Shown: positions 29,299 through 43,988 of the stretch, piece after piece
Position numbering within the stretch: the first letter of the stretch is position 1
Layout: each line of letters begins with the position of its first letter
From: Acestrorhynchus altus
Lineage: Eukaryota; Chordata; Actinopteri; Characiformes; Acestrorhynchidae
Assembly (NCBI GenBank): GCA_034509495.1
Contig: CM067508.1
Location: 31,757,071 to 31,821,070, forward strand
Direction: 5' to 3'
Length of the DNA stretch: 64,000 nt
Position numbers and translations under genes: made by a program
The notes under the pieces: model-generated
Database searches by the model: none
Seen by the model: only the letters and a program-made list of their open reading frames with translations
What the model was told of the DNA's origin: nothing

Positions 29299-31046
29299 CT
29301 ACTTCTTCCTATAAGCCAGAGCACCATAAGCTACCAAAGCAGCGATGGCCACCAGGGCGGCACCGCCGTACAGCAGCACCGGGAGCTCAGAGGGGCCTGG
29401 CTCTGTCTGTGCCAGGGCTGCAGCCGGTGGCAAGACGGGAGGCTCCTGGACTGGAGCGGGGGCCACCTGCGCCTCCTGCACCACTAGTGGCTCTTGAGAT
29501 GATGGCGGCTCATGATCAGCAGGTGCTGGCTGTGGTTCAGGCTCAGCTTCTGGTACAGCAGCAGGGGCAGGAGCTGGGGGAGGCTCTTTAACTGGGCTTG
29601 GAAGCTGTGGCTCCATAGGAGCTAGAACAGGTTCTGGCTGAGCTGTCTGGGGCTCAGGTTCAGGATCAGGCACTAGGGGGGCAGCAGCAGCAGCAACAGG
29701 AGGTGCTGGAGATTTTTCCGGCTGTGCAGCAAATGCTGGTTCTGGAGCAGGAGCAGCTAGGCTAACAGGTGCCTCCATGATGACAATGGACTCTTCCGGA
29801 GATTCAAGCACTTCGGGAGCTTTAGCTGAATGTGGAGTGGATTCTTCCCTAAGCTCCGCCCTCAGGGCTGCCAACTCACTCTCGCTGCCCAGCACACTCA
29901 GAACACTCTCCTGCAACTCGCCCTCTTCTACAGGCTCCCGTCCCTCCTCCAGGAGCTCCGCCTCCTCGCGTTCTACGTGCACGATATCAGAGTTGGAAGA
30001 GTTGTTCTCACTGCGCTCCTCGGCCAAGGCCACACCCTCAGCGCTGTCCAGGCTCTTGGCATCCTCGGGGTCCATAATGCCCACTTGAGCCCAGGACTCG
30101 TGGCTGGTCAGAGACACGGGCAGGCTCTCCGTCTGCCAGGAGCCCGGCCCACTGCTGTCTGCCGTTGTCAGCAGGCACTCGGGGGGGCTCAGCAGCTCTG
30201 GGGCCTGCTCCCCTGAGAGGATGTAGATATCGTTACTGTCTTCAGCAATGATCACGCCAGGGTCGTCAACATCCTCTAGACTGAACACCGCACTCTGGAA
30301 GATACAAAGAGGAGACAACAGCGTGTTAAACTGGACAGTTTTACTGCTGCTGTTACTTCTTACAGTAACAACTCCCTCAATCCTCGCTTACACGCTTACA
30401 AGGAGACGACCACTCAGTACAGTTACACCGTTACTTCTCACTGAAAGATCTGGACAATCACAAACTCAATGCAGTTCAACCACCACATTAAAACTGCCGG
30501 CTCATTATGCATTTTCACTGCCCTTCACTTCACCGCTGGACCATTTAGCCGAACTCACAGCTGAGGCTTTGTTCATGCAAACTGTGGTGTGAATTAGCAG
30601 GCACTTTCTGTTCACGCGGCAGCGCAGGTGTCATCATCGAAAGCACAAGTATTCAAAAAGTACGCACATTATGTTACAGCCTTATTCCAGAATAGATTAC
30701 ATTCATGCTACAAGCTTCGCACCTGTTTTGGGGAGGTTTCTCTCATTTGTCTTGGCAGAACCTCTCAAGCTCCGTCAGATTGGATGGGTCGCACAGCCAT
30801 TTCTAGATCTCTCCAGACACGTGCAATTCTTTTTGAATAAATTAGACTTCTAACAAACTTTTCTTACTTTGCCATTGTGCTGAATTGTGTGTAGACGTTT
30901 GAGGGAAAGAAGGAATTGAATCCATTTTTCAATAAAGGCTGTAACATAACAAAAAGTGATTCACTGTGAATGCTTTCAGGGTGTAGTGTTCGTCTACCAG
31001 TGAACAGGATGCCACCTCATGTCATAAAACCACCATTTCACTGTTA

Positions 31047-31089
<43 letters not shown>

Positions 31090-34000
31090 AGAATCCCATG
31101 AGAGTTGAATCGCGACAGTATTCAATAGAAAACTTTTACTGATCTGAGTCACACATTTGCTCACTTCGCCTTTTCTGTGTCCAACAGCAACGGGAAAACC
31201 ATTCTAGCATGAAGATGCAAATTCAACCACGTTCCACTGAAAACATAGGTTTTCCTACTCGCTAAGCATGCAAAACAGATTTACACGGAATCTCGGCTGC
31301 AACATATGAACCGAAAACGAGCTCTTCTTTAAGTTACTGACTGCGATAAAGACTGAAATAATACAGGAGGTGGCAAAATCCTGCACCTGCACACAGTACA
31401 AGACCCACCTCATCCACTGTCACGGAGGCACCTCCCTTCATCCACAGCTGCTGCGGCCATTATGCTCCAATCAGCAACATTTCAACTGACCAACGCTACA
31501 GGACCACAAGACTATCCTACAACTCACAATTAAGGTTGCTGTGACCATTTAGGATCCCATCAGCAACCTTTCCTTAAACCTACAAGTGTCTGTGAAACAA
31601 CACAGGAGGTTGACAAGATGCTACATCTAACAGTCGTGTCCAACGGCTCCTCACCAGGGTCTCCATTATGAGAAGTGAGACGCTGTTACAACAGTGTGTC
31701 ATAATTAAACCACACAACGTTCGTGCAATGCACTGTATGGCTAAGCCCACGGGATTCCCGTGCAAACATTGACAATGCGAAGGCCATGGGATAGCAGTAT
31801 GTAGGTTGTGAGCTGTAAGCTTGTGAGTGGGGTTGAACACTGACCACCGTGCTCATGGAAAGGGGACGTTAATTATGGACGGTCCATTTCTGAAGCGCTG
31901 CCAATATTGAACATTCCACAATCCACAGCGTCATGTATGTACCGGAGACAAATCATAAAATGAATTCTGGGCTCTTCGGGCCTGATGGTATGATGGGGCA
32001 TTCTCCTGCTGGAACATCCCATCATTGTTGGCGTACATTAAGTCCAAGAGGGGCTGCAAACTGGTCACTAAGCAGTGAAACATGGCAGCTCCTGTCAAGG
32101 ATGTGTTTAGATGCACCACTGAACCAAACCCATGCCATGAGATTACAGCCCACACCAGTATGGGACCAGTACCAGCCTGCACACTGCCTCGTTTATTTAT
32201 TTATTTATATAGACAACAAAGGGTGTTAATTTAATATTTAGTACTGAGCAGATATGCTGAAGAGTGAGTGAGTGAGTGAGTGATGGGGAAGTATAGATGG
32301 AGGGATCAGCTCTGGATAAATTTTAAGAACGGGGCCCAGATGTTGTTGCAGATCTTTTATGGTGAATGCAAGTCTTTCCAGATGTGAGTGTTCAGTTAAT
32401 AAGTTGTTCCAGTGCTTTATTGATCATTTGGAGTAAAATGATTTTTTTGTTGCTGTAGAAACGAGGCTGAACGTTTGATAAAGAGGAGAGGTCACCAAGC
32501 AGGGCTACAGTGGGGGAGAGTGGGATACTGAAACTGGATCTTGAAAACTCTCCCATGTTCCAGAATGTATGATAGTGGTTGCCTATTGTGCTGGACAGTG
32601 TGTGCAGGTGCTGGTGTTGCTGAGGCCCATTAGGTGCATTCTGTGGGTAGTGAAGTGTGTTCTATGTAACATTTGATTTGAGTGACGTTGTGAATGTGTT
32701 GTTACAAATTGTTTGCCAGTTAGTTTCAGTTTCGAGGTCTGAAGTCCGTTTGTCTGTTGGTAATGAAACGGTGCTGCATGATGTGAGGGAAGCTTATAGA
32801 TTTGGGGGGAACAGTTTCTTGGGTTTGAGTGAATTTGTTTTCAGTAGTAAAGGGGAGACTGGTTTGTGGAAATGGCGAATATCAGTGTTTTTGTTAATAA
32901 TCTCTTTAAGCTGCAGGCAGTGAAACAGTTTCAGGAGGTTGAAGGTCATGAGGGAGCCGTCACTGAAGAGGTCCGCTTGGCGGTTTATTCCTCTCCTTCT
33001 CCCTGTTGTAAAGATGATAGGTTAAGATGATATGTTTGTCGTTCATTTTGAAAGTGGGGTTGTGCCATAAAGGGGTGGATTTGCACTGGGTAAGTTGCAG
33101 GTTGAGGATTTCATTTGTTTCCACCAGACAGAGAAGAGAAATATGTATTGTGTTATATTTAAATCACTCATGGGTTCTAATTGATTCATCTATAACGATT
33201 ATGTCTTGACAGGTCAGGTCTTTGCAGATGTTTTTTTTTCTGTATCAGGCCAAGCAGGGTTTGAATTGTTGGTCCAATGACGAATATACTGTAACTGATG
33301 GGCAAGAAAATCATGGTACAAATTTGGGGCATCTAGTCCGCCACTCTGTTTTTGAAGGGTAGTTTGCAGCTGTTATGATTGTTTATCACCTGTGGGTGGC
33401 CACTGCAGCGTGCACTGTGGGTAGTAATGCCTTGTATGATTTACTCACCTTGCACTGGCTCACTGATAAGCTATCAACCAGTTCCGCTCACATTCTCTCA
33501 TACACACACTTGCTCGTGCACAGCCGGCTCTAGTCCTTTATTATTTGACTTTTTCTGTCTAGTTCTTTTTGTTCTTCATGTCATTCTGTTGTTTTTTTCT
33601 CTTGAGGTTTCTTCTTCCTAATCTAAGGGGCTGCCACTGTCCCCTGATGGCTGATCAAAAGCTTGTTTGTCATGCTTCCATTGTAAAATGTGCTAAAATG
33701 CTAAACTTGTCTGACATCTGGAGCCAAAGGGGACAAAAGTTTTCTTAATTTGAAAAAAAAAAATAAATAAAATAAAATAAAAATAAACTAAACTACAGTA
33801 CTGCTCAGTCTTTCCTTTTATCATGCCGTTATTGGTGCCATAAAATAGCCTTTTCAGCCTAAAACTGCAAAAATGCAACCTGAAAGTGAAACTAGGCCTA
33901 AAACGGAAAAATAGATTTGAAATTGTAAGCAAACAAGAACTGAAACTGAAAGATAGAAGATCTCAAATCAAAATATACATGGATATGAAAATGAAAAAAA

Positions 34001-36926
34001 AAAAATTATCAAAAATGTAATCAAAATTATACGTAAACTGAAAAACACCCTACACTTATTTTTATTTTGAATATATTGTTGCACATTTTAGTGTTTAAAT
34101 TCAAGACGTGAACTTTTAGTTTTCCTTTTATTTCCTTCATATGTCCTTGGTTTGGCTCCATACATGTGACATAGTAGGTGTCAGATGGTTGGGACTTTCC
34201 GTTTCCAAACATGTTAATTTTCCATGATCCACTAACATGCCTCACTCACATGTCCTTATGTTTAACACGCTGGGGAGTGTTCAACTTCACTCACACAAGA
34301 CCTCAATTTATACAGGTTTCCAACCAACCCCCGGACTTACATCTAATTCCTTATAACTGTTCTTGACATCAGCCATTAGTAATTCAGCACTGAAAAGTAT
34401 GTACACGTGTGTGTGTGTGTGTGTGTTGCAAATACCACAAAAACACTAATATTTTTGATCAAATCATGGTCAAATTTACACAAATGTCAATTCTGTTACA
34501 GCTCAAATTGAGACAAACGTAAGGAGCATAGGATCTCCTGAATATAATATCTGACAGGTGTGATCGTCTCCTATAAAAACGATTGAGTAAAAGTACGGAA
34601 TCACGTCAAAGTATCTGGACACAAATTGCACACGTATGCAGTAGAAAACTGGGCACATGGAATCATTCTTTACAACTACCCACGAACTGTAAGCATTCCC
34701 TGCTTCAAAACATCTGATCCAGGTTCATTATGGACCTCAGAACTAGCCGATGAGCTGAATGGTATGCTGTTGAAACAGTCATACACAAGACCATTATCTC
34801 CACCTACAACTCAATCACTGCTGCCAGTGCAGAAATCTGCCCGTGAGAAACCCTGGACCTGTGTGTCCATCTAGTGGTATAACAGAGAACTCGCAGTCGT
34901 GGAGTAATGTCGGCGTGATCAAACAAATAAGTGAATAAATGTCATGGTTTTGCATGATTAGTAAACTTTAAGGGTGATCCAATTTTCCCACAACCTACTT
35001 GGATAAAAAACACCCTAAATACACAAATAATACAGGAGGAGGACCTTCATCAGGAGTGTAGACAGTGAAGAAAACAGCAAATGCAGATTTTCCATGTTCA
35101 CCATCAACCTCATGCTCTGAATCCTGCATTCTATCACATCGGTGCACTATTGGACTCAGATCCAGTGAAGAACTACTAAACAACACAGAACTCATCATTT
35201 TCCGGATACCAGTTTGAGATGACCTTTAGATGCATTAGAAATTTAGACCTGGCCATTAGAACATGGGGAAAATGGGCCAATTTATACTAATTACTCATTA
35301 GAGTGCCACAACTTATTTGTGCATCCCTTCATCATCACAAAATGTGCCAAGAGAACATTTCCCATACCCTTAAACACCTCCACCAGTTTGGGCTGTTGAA
35401 ACAAGGCAGCTTAGGTCAGTGGATTCTAGCTGCTGGTGCCAAATCCTGACCCCTTTTCACCCTCGAGCCCTGGTAGAAATCAAGACCAGAGTAGCCTTTG
35501 TCCTTCCAGTCTACTCTGCCTGATCTACAGACAACACAGACACCAAAAGTCATGGAATATCAGTGTGTAAACGGATTATGAAATGGTGTTACCTCAAGGG
35601 ACAGCGTCACGTGTACTGGGAATAAATCAAAGAAGGCATCACCATCCACAGTGGACAGCACAGTGGAACGTCCCATCCATCTGGTGCCCAGCATCATGCC
35701 TTGCTTGAACTCATGAGATCAAGAGAACACCTCACAACAGGTGCCTTCAGGTATAATTGACCTTTTTCGTATTTTGATATAGTCTTGAGTACATAGTAAA
35801 CATAGTAAAGGTGTTTATCTAAAGCTTTTATTGGTTAATAAACAGTATTGGAACACACCATATGTATGTTTGAGCTGCATACGGCCCTAAAGCTTTGCAC
35901 CTGGGGATGAGGAAGACAACAAGCACCTGGTGGTGCATATAGGCAGTACCTTAGCCTGCATGGAGGGAGGCGGAACTGAGGAGGACTGAGCACAGAATAA
36001 ATAACCATACAAATAACCAAACAGGGGTCTACGTTTCCAGCACTATCCCTGTCATGCTGTTTGCCATCAGCAGCTGGGACGCTGGGTAGGTAGATGGTAT
36101 TCTCTCCCCACATCACACCCAGTGTGATGATGACCAGCAAAGGCGTCTGTTAGCCATTGCATTGGAGCTGGGGACTATGAGTGCATTGGCGAAAAAAGAA
36201 ATGGGGGGCTGGGTTTAGATGCATCAGAGGGTTTGGCTTGTGTTCACCCTTCATATGCAGAGCATGTGATCGTTTTCCTAACGGCGCACTAACTGATACT
36301 TCCAATTTAAGGGGAAAACTGGGATAACAATGAGGAGGCGACAATCTTCAAACCATCTCCACAACTAAACACTCTGATTACTGGGTACTAGAGTTATTAG
36401 AGAACATGCAGTTGATCTACATAGACTTACTGCTGACATTATTTTAACAGACACTAACACACGGTTCATCATGGTACCTCCAACACGTTTCTTTGAACCC
36501 TGAATCACGTCACATTCACCACATGCCTCAGACCTACGTAACTGCAAATCCCTTCTGGACGCCTCCTCTGTGGGCTACAGGACTCCCTCTCTTCACTCAG
36601 CTTAAGAATCATATCTGGACTGAGGGAGCTGAACCAGTGCACAAAACCAACCCCTCACAACCCCTCCGTTCAGTGGGTCTGAATATTTCTGCCTTCTGAC
36701 CCAACTCTCCTCATCCACCCTCTACTGTCAGGAGGACTCTCACATTCATGTTCCTGTAATCCACCAGTGAGCATGTGAACCAGTTGCACATGTAATCCTT
36801 CATCTCTCGCTGATGCACACGCAAGCATCTGGACCAACGCACAACTGGACTGTTACATCACTCCGAAAGAGGACGTATACGAGAAGTAGATTAGGCCTTC
36901 ATATGCTACTAAAACTGATGAAAATG

Positions 36927-36965
<39 letters not shown>

Positions 36966-37692
36966 CTATATTCTATAGTCTATAAAACCAGTATGATCTA
37001 AAGATACACTGCTTTACATTTTCCACATTGTTGTTACAGCCTTATTCCAAAATGGATGAAATTCCTTTGTCCCATCAAAAGTTTACACAATAACAAAGTG
37101 AAAAAAGTTTGTTTGAATTCAAGTATTCACAGCCTTTTACTATGACACTCAAAATTGAGCGTAGATGTTTCTACAGCTTGATTGGACACCTGTGGTAAAT
37201 TCAGTTGATTGGACATGATTTGGAAAGACACACCTGTCTCTTCCTAGACATGAAGTCTAAGGAATTGACTGTAGACCTCTGAGACAGGACTGTATCGAGA
37301 CACAGATCTGGGGAAGGGTACAGGAATATTTCTGCTGCGCTGAAGATCCCAAAGAGCACAGTGGCCTCCATCATCTGTAAATGGAAGAGATGGAGCTTTG
37401 GAGCCACCAGGACTCTTCATGAAGCTGGCCGCCTGGGCAAACTGAGTGATCATGGTAGGAGGGCCTTAATCAGGGAGGTGATCAAGAACCCAATAGTTAC
37501 TCTGACAGAGATCCAGCTTGCTCTGTGGAGAGAGGAGAACTTTCTGGAAGGATAACCATTTCTGTAGCACTCCACCAATCAGGTCTGTATGGTAGAGGGG
37601 CCAGAAAGAAGCCTCTCCCCAGTAAAAGGCACATGACCGCCTATCTGGAGTTTGCCAAAAGGCACCTAAAGGACCATTGGTCTCAAGCACTG

Positions 37693-37724
<32 letters not shown>

Positions 37725-40700
37725 TCAGACTAGTCAGTGTCTAACTTGAACCTGATTGAACATCTCTGGAGATATATTAAAATGGCTGTGCACTGACACT
37801 TCCCATCCAATCTGATGGAGCTTGAGAGGTTCTGCAAAGAAGAATGAGAGAAGCTTCCAAAAACAGGTGCCAAGCTTGTAGCATCATACTCAAAATGACT
37901 TGAGGTTATATTTGCTGCCAAAGGTTCCTTTAAGAAAGCATTGAGCAAAGGCTGTGAATACTTATGTACATGGTATATTTTTGTGTTTTATTTTTAACAA
38001 ATTTGCTTTAACAAATTTGATTTAAAACAAACCTTCCTCCCGTTGTCATTGTGGGGTACTGTGTGAGGAATTTTCAGGGGGAAAATGAATGTAATCCATG
38101 GAGCACCTGCCTCTTTTTGAACTCGCATCATTGCTGGGCTGCCAAACAATGGAGGACAATGGCTAACAGACACCTACAGCACTGAGAGTGATATGGTGAG
38201 AGAGCGCCATCTACCCACCCAGAGAGAGCAAGTCCAATTTTGCACTCTCTGACTCCAGCTGCTAATGGCAAGCAGCATGACCCGGGATTTGAACCTGCGA
38301 TCCTCAGTGCATTAGACCACAGAGCAACTCGGACCCTCTCATTAGTGTTAAATGCAGAGGAATCTGTCCTGGTTAATTAAATTAAACCATATCTGCCCAA
38401 TCGGAAACCACCCTAACATACAACACCCAAAACCATGCTGATAAAGATGCAGTACGCAGGCCTGACCACTCCTTTTCTGCATTTTCATTATGTGGATTGC
38501 GTGTGAAGGCGATGCCTTTAGGCTGCGACACACCGACACACACACACACACCGACACACACAGCTGCCAGACAGCAGAGAACAGCACAAACGAGAACCAA
38601 CAGTAGCAGCTCCCATCTCGTCCCTCTTTAACCTCATCCTGAAATCAGTACTGTGGTGAACTAAGCCAGATTTCTCTTCAGGTAAATACATCACTAATCT
38701 CACATTACTAACAAACGGAGACAAAACTGAGCATATTTGCTTTTTCGCTACAGATAACAAAGTGTCTAAAGCACAGAGATGGCATTACCCACACGCTGTC
38801 TGCTCACCCAGAACACTAAGGCCTGAATTCAAAATCTCAGGACAGTATCACCCTAAACTATAACCGAAGGAGGCAGGCCTATGCTCATTACAGATAGATT
38901 AAAAATCACTTTTGGCATTCTGCCCTATTTTTAAGCTGCTTTGACGCTGAAAAAGAAGGGGTTTATCGGTTCATCTTTTTAAAATGTAGGCTGTAACTGT
39001 CCACTATTAGAGCCCACGGTTACGTTTCTAAGTTCTCCACGAATCGCAGCCAAACCCACCTGAAAAACAAAGCGACACGCACTGTAGCCCGGCGGTGCTG
39101 CGTAGATGGCTGTAATTCAGAAGTCATCAATGAGCTGCTCGCAAATCACATGGTTTCACATCATATCACTATATCAAACACACAAAACGACCAACAAAGC
39201 AAATAAACCAACGGTCAAATATTTCATTTCTGGGCGTGAACCACCTTTTACGAAACCTGCGATTCCGTAAGCACACCAACAGACCTCAGAGAGTGTCAGA
39301 TATTTAAACAAAACACCGTTATTTATGTAAACACTTGGAAATTTATGGAAATAACTTCTTTTGGCTGCTCCCTTTAGGGGTCGCCACAGCGGATCATCTG
39401 CCTCCATCTTGCCGTATCCCCTACCTCCTCTAGTGTTACACCAACCATCTCCATTGTCTACCTTCACTACATCCATAAACCTTCTCTGAGGTCTTCGTCT
39501 TCTCCTTCTGCCCGGCAGCTCCATCTCCAACATTCTTTATCCAATATATCCACGATTCCTCCTCAACACATGTCCAAACCATCTCAACCTGGCCTCTCTG
39601 GCTTTATCTCCAAACTGCTCCACCTTCACTGTCCCTCTGATCTGCTCATTTCTAATCTTATATTCTGAAATTAAACAATATATTGTAAACGTTTCTCGCA
39701 TACAAACAAATCCATGCCCACATATTTCTGTTTGGGTTTTTACACACCAGAGTGATCCACTAGATGTTTGATGAATCTCCACTGTGATATAAAGAAAGAG
39801 TTTGGTTTCTGTGCTGTTAGGGGTGTTGGTTAGTTCTGCTGTGTTCTGATCCACACTGTACTGGGCTGAGTGATGTTCTCTCAGTGTGGATCACGTTAAT
39901 GGAACACCAGAGTAGAGTCTTTACTCTGCTTCACAGCAGCTTTGGTCGAGTCTGAAATCGAATTCATGAACCCTCTGAACCTTTCCGCAGTGTTTGTTGT
40001 GAGTCGAACAACATACACGATTTCTGTTTTGTCTGGAGTTGGATTTCGATCTGCGGTTGTGGGAATGTGGGTGTATGGTTTGAGTAAACAGCATTAAAGA
40101 TGTGACGTTATTCAACTATTATGTTTAAGCTCTGGCTGTGAATCCCTGCTTCACCTGTGTGCTTCATCAGCAGTAGCTGCAGTAGCTCAGAGTGACTCGG
40201 CAGACTGAGTTAAAGCCCGCTAATGATCGGAAGTTAGTTTGGTCGCTGCTGGTCGGCACAAGCGTCTGTTGGCTGATGTGGGTCAGAGAAGGGGCAGTTT
40301 GACAAAAAGGTACATGTGGATGGAGGGTCATTCTCAACACTGCAGAGACACTGGCATGGTGGTGGTGTGTTGCAGTGTGGGCTGGTATGAGAAGAACAGA
40401 TTTTAAACCCCTCAGTGTCACAGCTGGACTGAGAATAATCCACCAACCAGAAACATCCAGCCTTCAGTGTCCTGTGAGCAGCGTCCAGTGAGCACCGATG
40501 AAGGACTAGAGGATGAGCAACACAAACTGTGCAGAAACAGATGAGCTTCTGTCTCTGACTTTACATCTACAAGGTGAAGACACTAGGTGGGAGTGTCTAA
40601 TGGAGTGGACAGTGAGTGGACAGAGTGTTTAAACACTCCAGCAGCACTGCTGTGTCTGATCCACTCGTACTAGTGCAGAACACACTAACAAACCACCACC

Positions 40701-43700
40701 ATGTTAGTGTGACTGCAGTGCTGAGAATGACCCACCACCCACATAATAGCTGCTCTGTGGTGGTCCTGTGGGGTCCTGAGCATTGAAGATCAGGGTGAAA
40801 GGAGGAGAATAAAGTCTGCAGAGAAACAGAGCAGGTGTCATTTGGGTGGTGGGTCATATTAGGGCCATCTATTAAGATCTAATAGAGTGGACAGTGAGTG
40901 GACACAGTGTTTAAAACACTCCAGCAGTGCTGCTGTGTCAGATTCAGTCACAAACAGGCATGGAGGGAGACAGATAAAGACGACAGTCTGTAATTCTAGA
41001 TCTACAAAGTGCTCCCTGATGCTACAGACAGGATTTCAGGACCCCGCGACAGTGTGCTAAATGACTGGCACATTAAATGTGTGTATATTTGATAAATTCA
41101 GAAAATAATTGGGTTTTGAAAAGTAATTTGTTCACTTCCTTCAAATAATTTGTTCACTGAAGACTGTTCATCCAGATTTAGATGGAAGGCCAAAGTTGAT
41201 CATTTGTAAATACACAGTGATCACACTCCAACTGCTTCTGCAACCTCCACCCTGTACAATGAACTGTCAGACTAAAACCCTGCTTTTATGACCGTTTCTC
41301 CAGGAACGGGTCAGGAAGGTCTCGGCTAAAGATAAACCTATCAGTGCAGGGGGCCCACAAGCTCGCTGCATGTTGATTTCCACATGCTGGGGCCCCACAA
41401 GCCCCCTGAACTGCGTGTCCTGATAACAGCAGAGCAGTTACGCTCTGCATTATGCAACGTGCTGGAGCAAGCTTTTGGCTTAAGCTGCACAACTGAGCTC
41501 GTTCATAATTGAAGGGAGTGCCAGAGCGATCACTCCTGTCCTTGAGGGCATACTTAGAACAGCACCGTCACTTTTCAGTGCAGACTGGAGAACCACTGCA
41601 GGACCCGGGTCCAAATCCTAGCTGTGTCATGTGCCACCTGCTGGCCTCTGAAGTGAGACGTTCTCATTTAGAAGTAGGGTGGTGCAATATATCATTTCTG
41701 CAGTCATAAAAAAGTGCACATTGAGCAATACACATATGTTCCCATGAAATATTACTCCAAACACACTGCAATAATAATACCATGATACGCTGAATCACTG
41801 ATTTCTGGTGAAATATTGCATTAATATCACAATTTACATCTGTGAACAACAAAATCTTGCAATTCCAGTATCGTGCAGCACTATGGAGATTCACAGACTG
41901 CCTGCATATGATTTGGGTAAGATGAACAGAGGGAGAAAGACGGGGAGAAGAGAGAGGAAGAAAGAGTGAGGAGGACAGTTATAAGGAGCGCATCAGCCCA
42001 TACGGCTTTTTAAACGAGGCAGAGGCAGAAACTGACATGAGCTTCAGTCTCTGACTTCACATCTACAAGGCGGACCAACTAAGTAGGAGTGGACAGTGAG
42101 TGGACACAGTGTTTAAACACTCCAGCAGCACTGCGGTGTCTGGTCCACTCATACCAGCGCAACACACACGAGCACACCAGTAGCATTTACATACAGTCAG
42201 ACATTTTTTGTCGTGGGGTCAACATCTTCAATAGAAAAACAAGAACTGGACGAGTGTATGAAATAGACGTCACCTAGACGGTCAAGATGAAAAAAGTCTG
42301 AAGTTGCCAAGACCCTGGTATCTTCACTTTGCCCTTTCAAAAAGAAGCCATTGGACAGCACTCACTGGATTGCCCAACACACAGTACAAGGGGACGTGTG
42401 AGGAACTGAGTGCAGATCTGAGAAGGATGTTTGTAGATGTACAGAAGTCAGGAATGTCTGTTGAAGCTTATTCCTAAACATCTGCAGATTCCAGGATCAG
42501 CAGTTCACACAACTGCATGTAAGCACACGTTGGTGGGAAGACATTTGGGAGCATATGTGTTCAGACTCTGAGGAACAACACAGATAGCTAGCTAGCTAGT
42601 TAGTTAGCTTGCTAGCTAGCTAGATATAGATCCTGGTCCATCCTGTCCTCATAAATTACATAGAACCAAATATTAGGTGCTGTATGTATGTTTCTGACCC
42701 TGTAATGACCATGAAATCCCTTAAAGCTCAATCCTGTCAAAACATTCATGCCAGTGGTGAATGTACGCAAACTCTGGACTATGCCTATAATACCACAGTA
42801 ACAAAAACAGCCCGTTTAATCTGAGAGGCCGGGAACGGTCATGGAAAATTAATTCCAGGTGTTTTTGATACACAAGCCACACAAATACATGGATTTCAGG
42901 GAAAACAGGATGTGGTGCTTTATTCAAACCAGGCATAATAAAAAAAGAGCCTCTCCACACAAAGCACAATTAAATATCTGGAAACCGCCACTAAACGAGG
43001 CTGTCGGTCTTTCCCCCTCAATCAGCACAAGTTAAGACTAGTAGAAGAATCTGGGATTCAGAATTTCACAGCTGCTTGTGGCCCCATAACTCTCAGAATC
43101 TGAGATCTGCTGGCAGTTACATATACGGTTTTCTCGGCTTCAAAACTCAGGATCAGGATCATAAATTACAAGAGTTACCTTGTTTAACCACGGTGGTCCC
43201 ATCATAGTGTGAACAATGATCAGCATGTAATCTAGATCAGAAAAATCCTGATCTGAATTACTGAATTAATTCCCAGGAGCTTCCAGTGTTTACATTTACA
43301 CACTCGACCGACTGGATCGAGGGCTAATGACATCATGACCCAGATAGATATACATATTATATTTATTATATGCTCTCTTTTTTAGTTCACAATGTTCAAA
43401 TTTCAGAATAGAAATCCTGATAGAAGATAATACTCATAACTACATAAATAATAAAAAAGGACATTCAGGGTGTTTTTTATTTAATTTAGACTATAAGGTA
43501 TTTGAAACAACTGATTATAAATATCCTCCTTCATTATAAATATATAATTGTTTCTGATCAGGATTTCTTTACTCCTGATCATCAAAAAATTTAAAAAACA
43601 AATGTTTTAATGATCTTTTAATATCTCAAATGAAGACAAATTTGAGTAGAATAGGACATCCTGAAAAGAATAATATCTGAAATGTGAGACTCTCCCATAA

Positions 43701-43948
43701 ATTTTGGTGAATAAAAGTGCATCAAACTATGAAAGCATGTCGCAAAACTGGTCAAGATTTAACAATGAAATGCTTCAAACTACATGAGTTTCAAAAATGA
43801 AGCTAAAATCCATCCACTGGACCACCCAGTCCTCCTCCTCCTCCTCCTGTCCTGGGGGTAGACAAGCCCTGCAGTGTATCTAGGACAGCCTCCTTCCAAA
43901 TGATTTTAAACACGGATTTATCAGATTTATTTCTGGACTTCCCTATGG

Positions 43949-43988
<40 letters not shown>

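Noticed and set aside
29777..30216. Plus-strand open frames of 100-130 codons opposite the bcl2l13 last exon
   Set aside because: The minus-strand frame matches Bcl2l13 exactly; the plus frames are mirror images caused by its GC-rich Pro/Ala/Glu codons.
39174..39533. A 119-codon basic protein gene
   Set aside because: The Arg-rich start (ELPGRRRRRRPQRRFMDVVK) is the decayed C-terminus of an RTE retrotransposon protein; the rest is out-of-frame flank.
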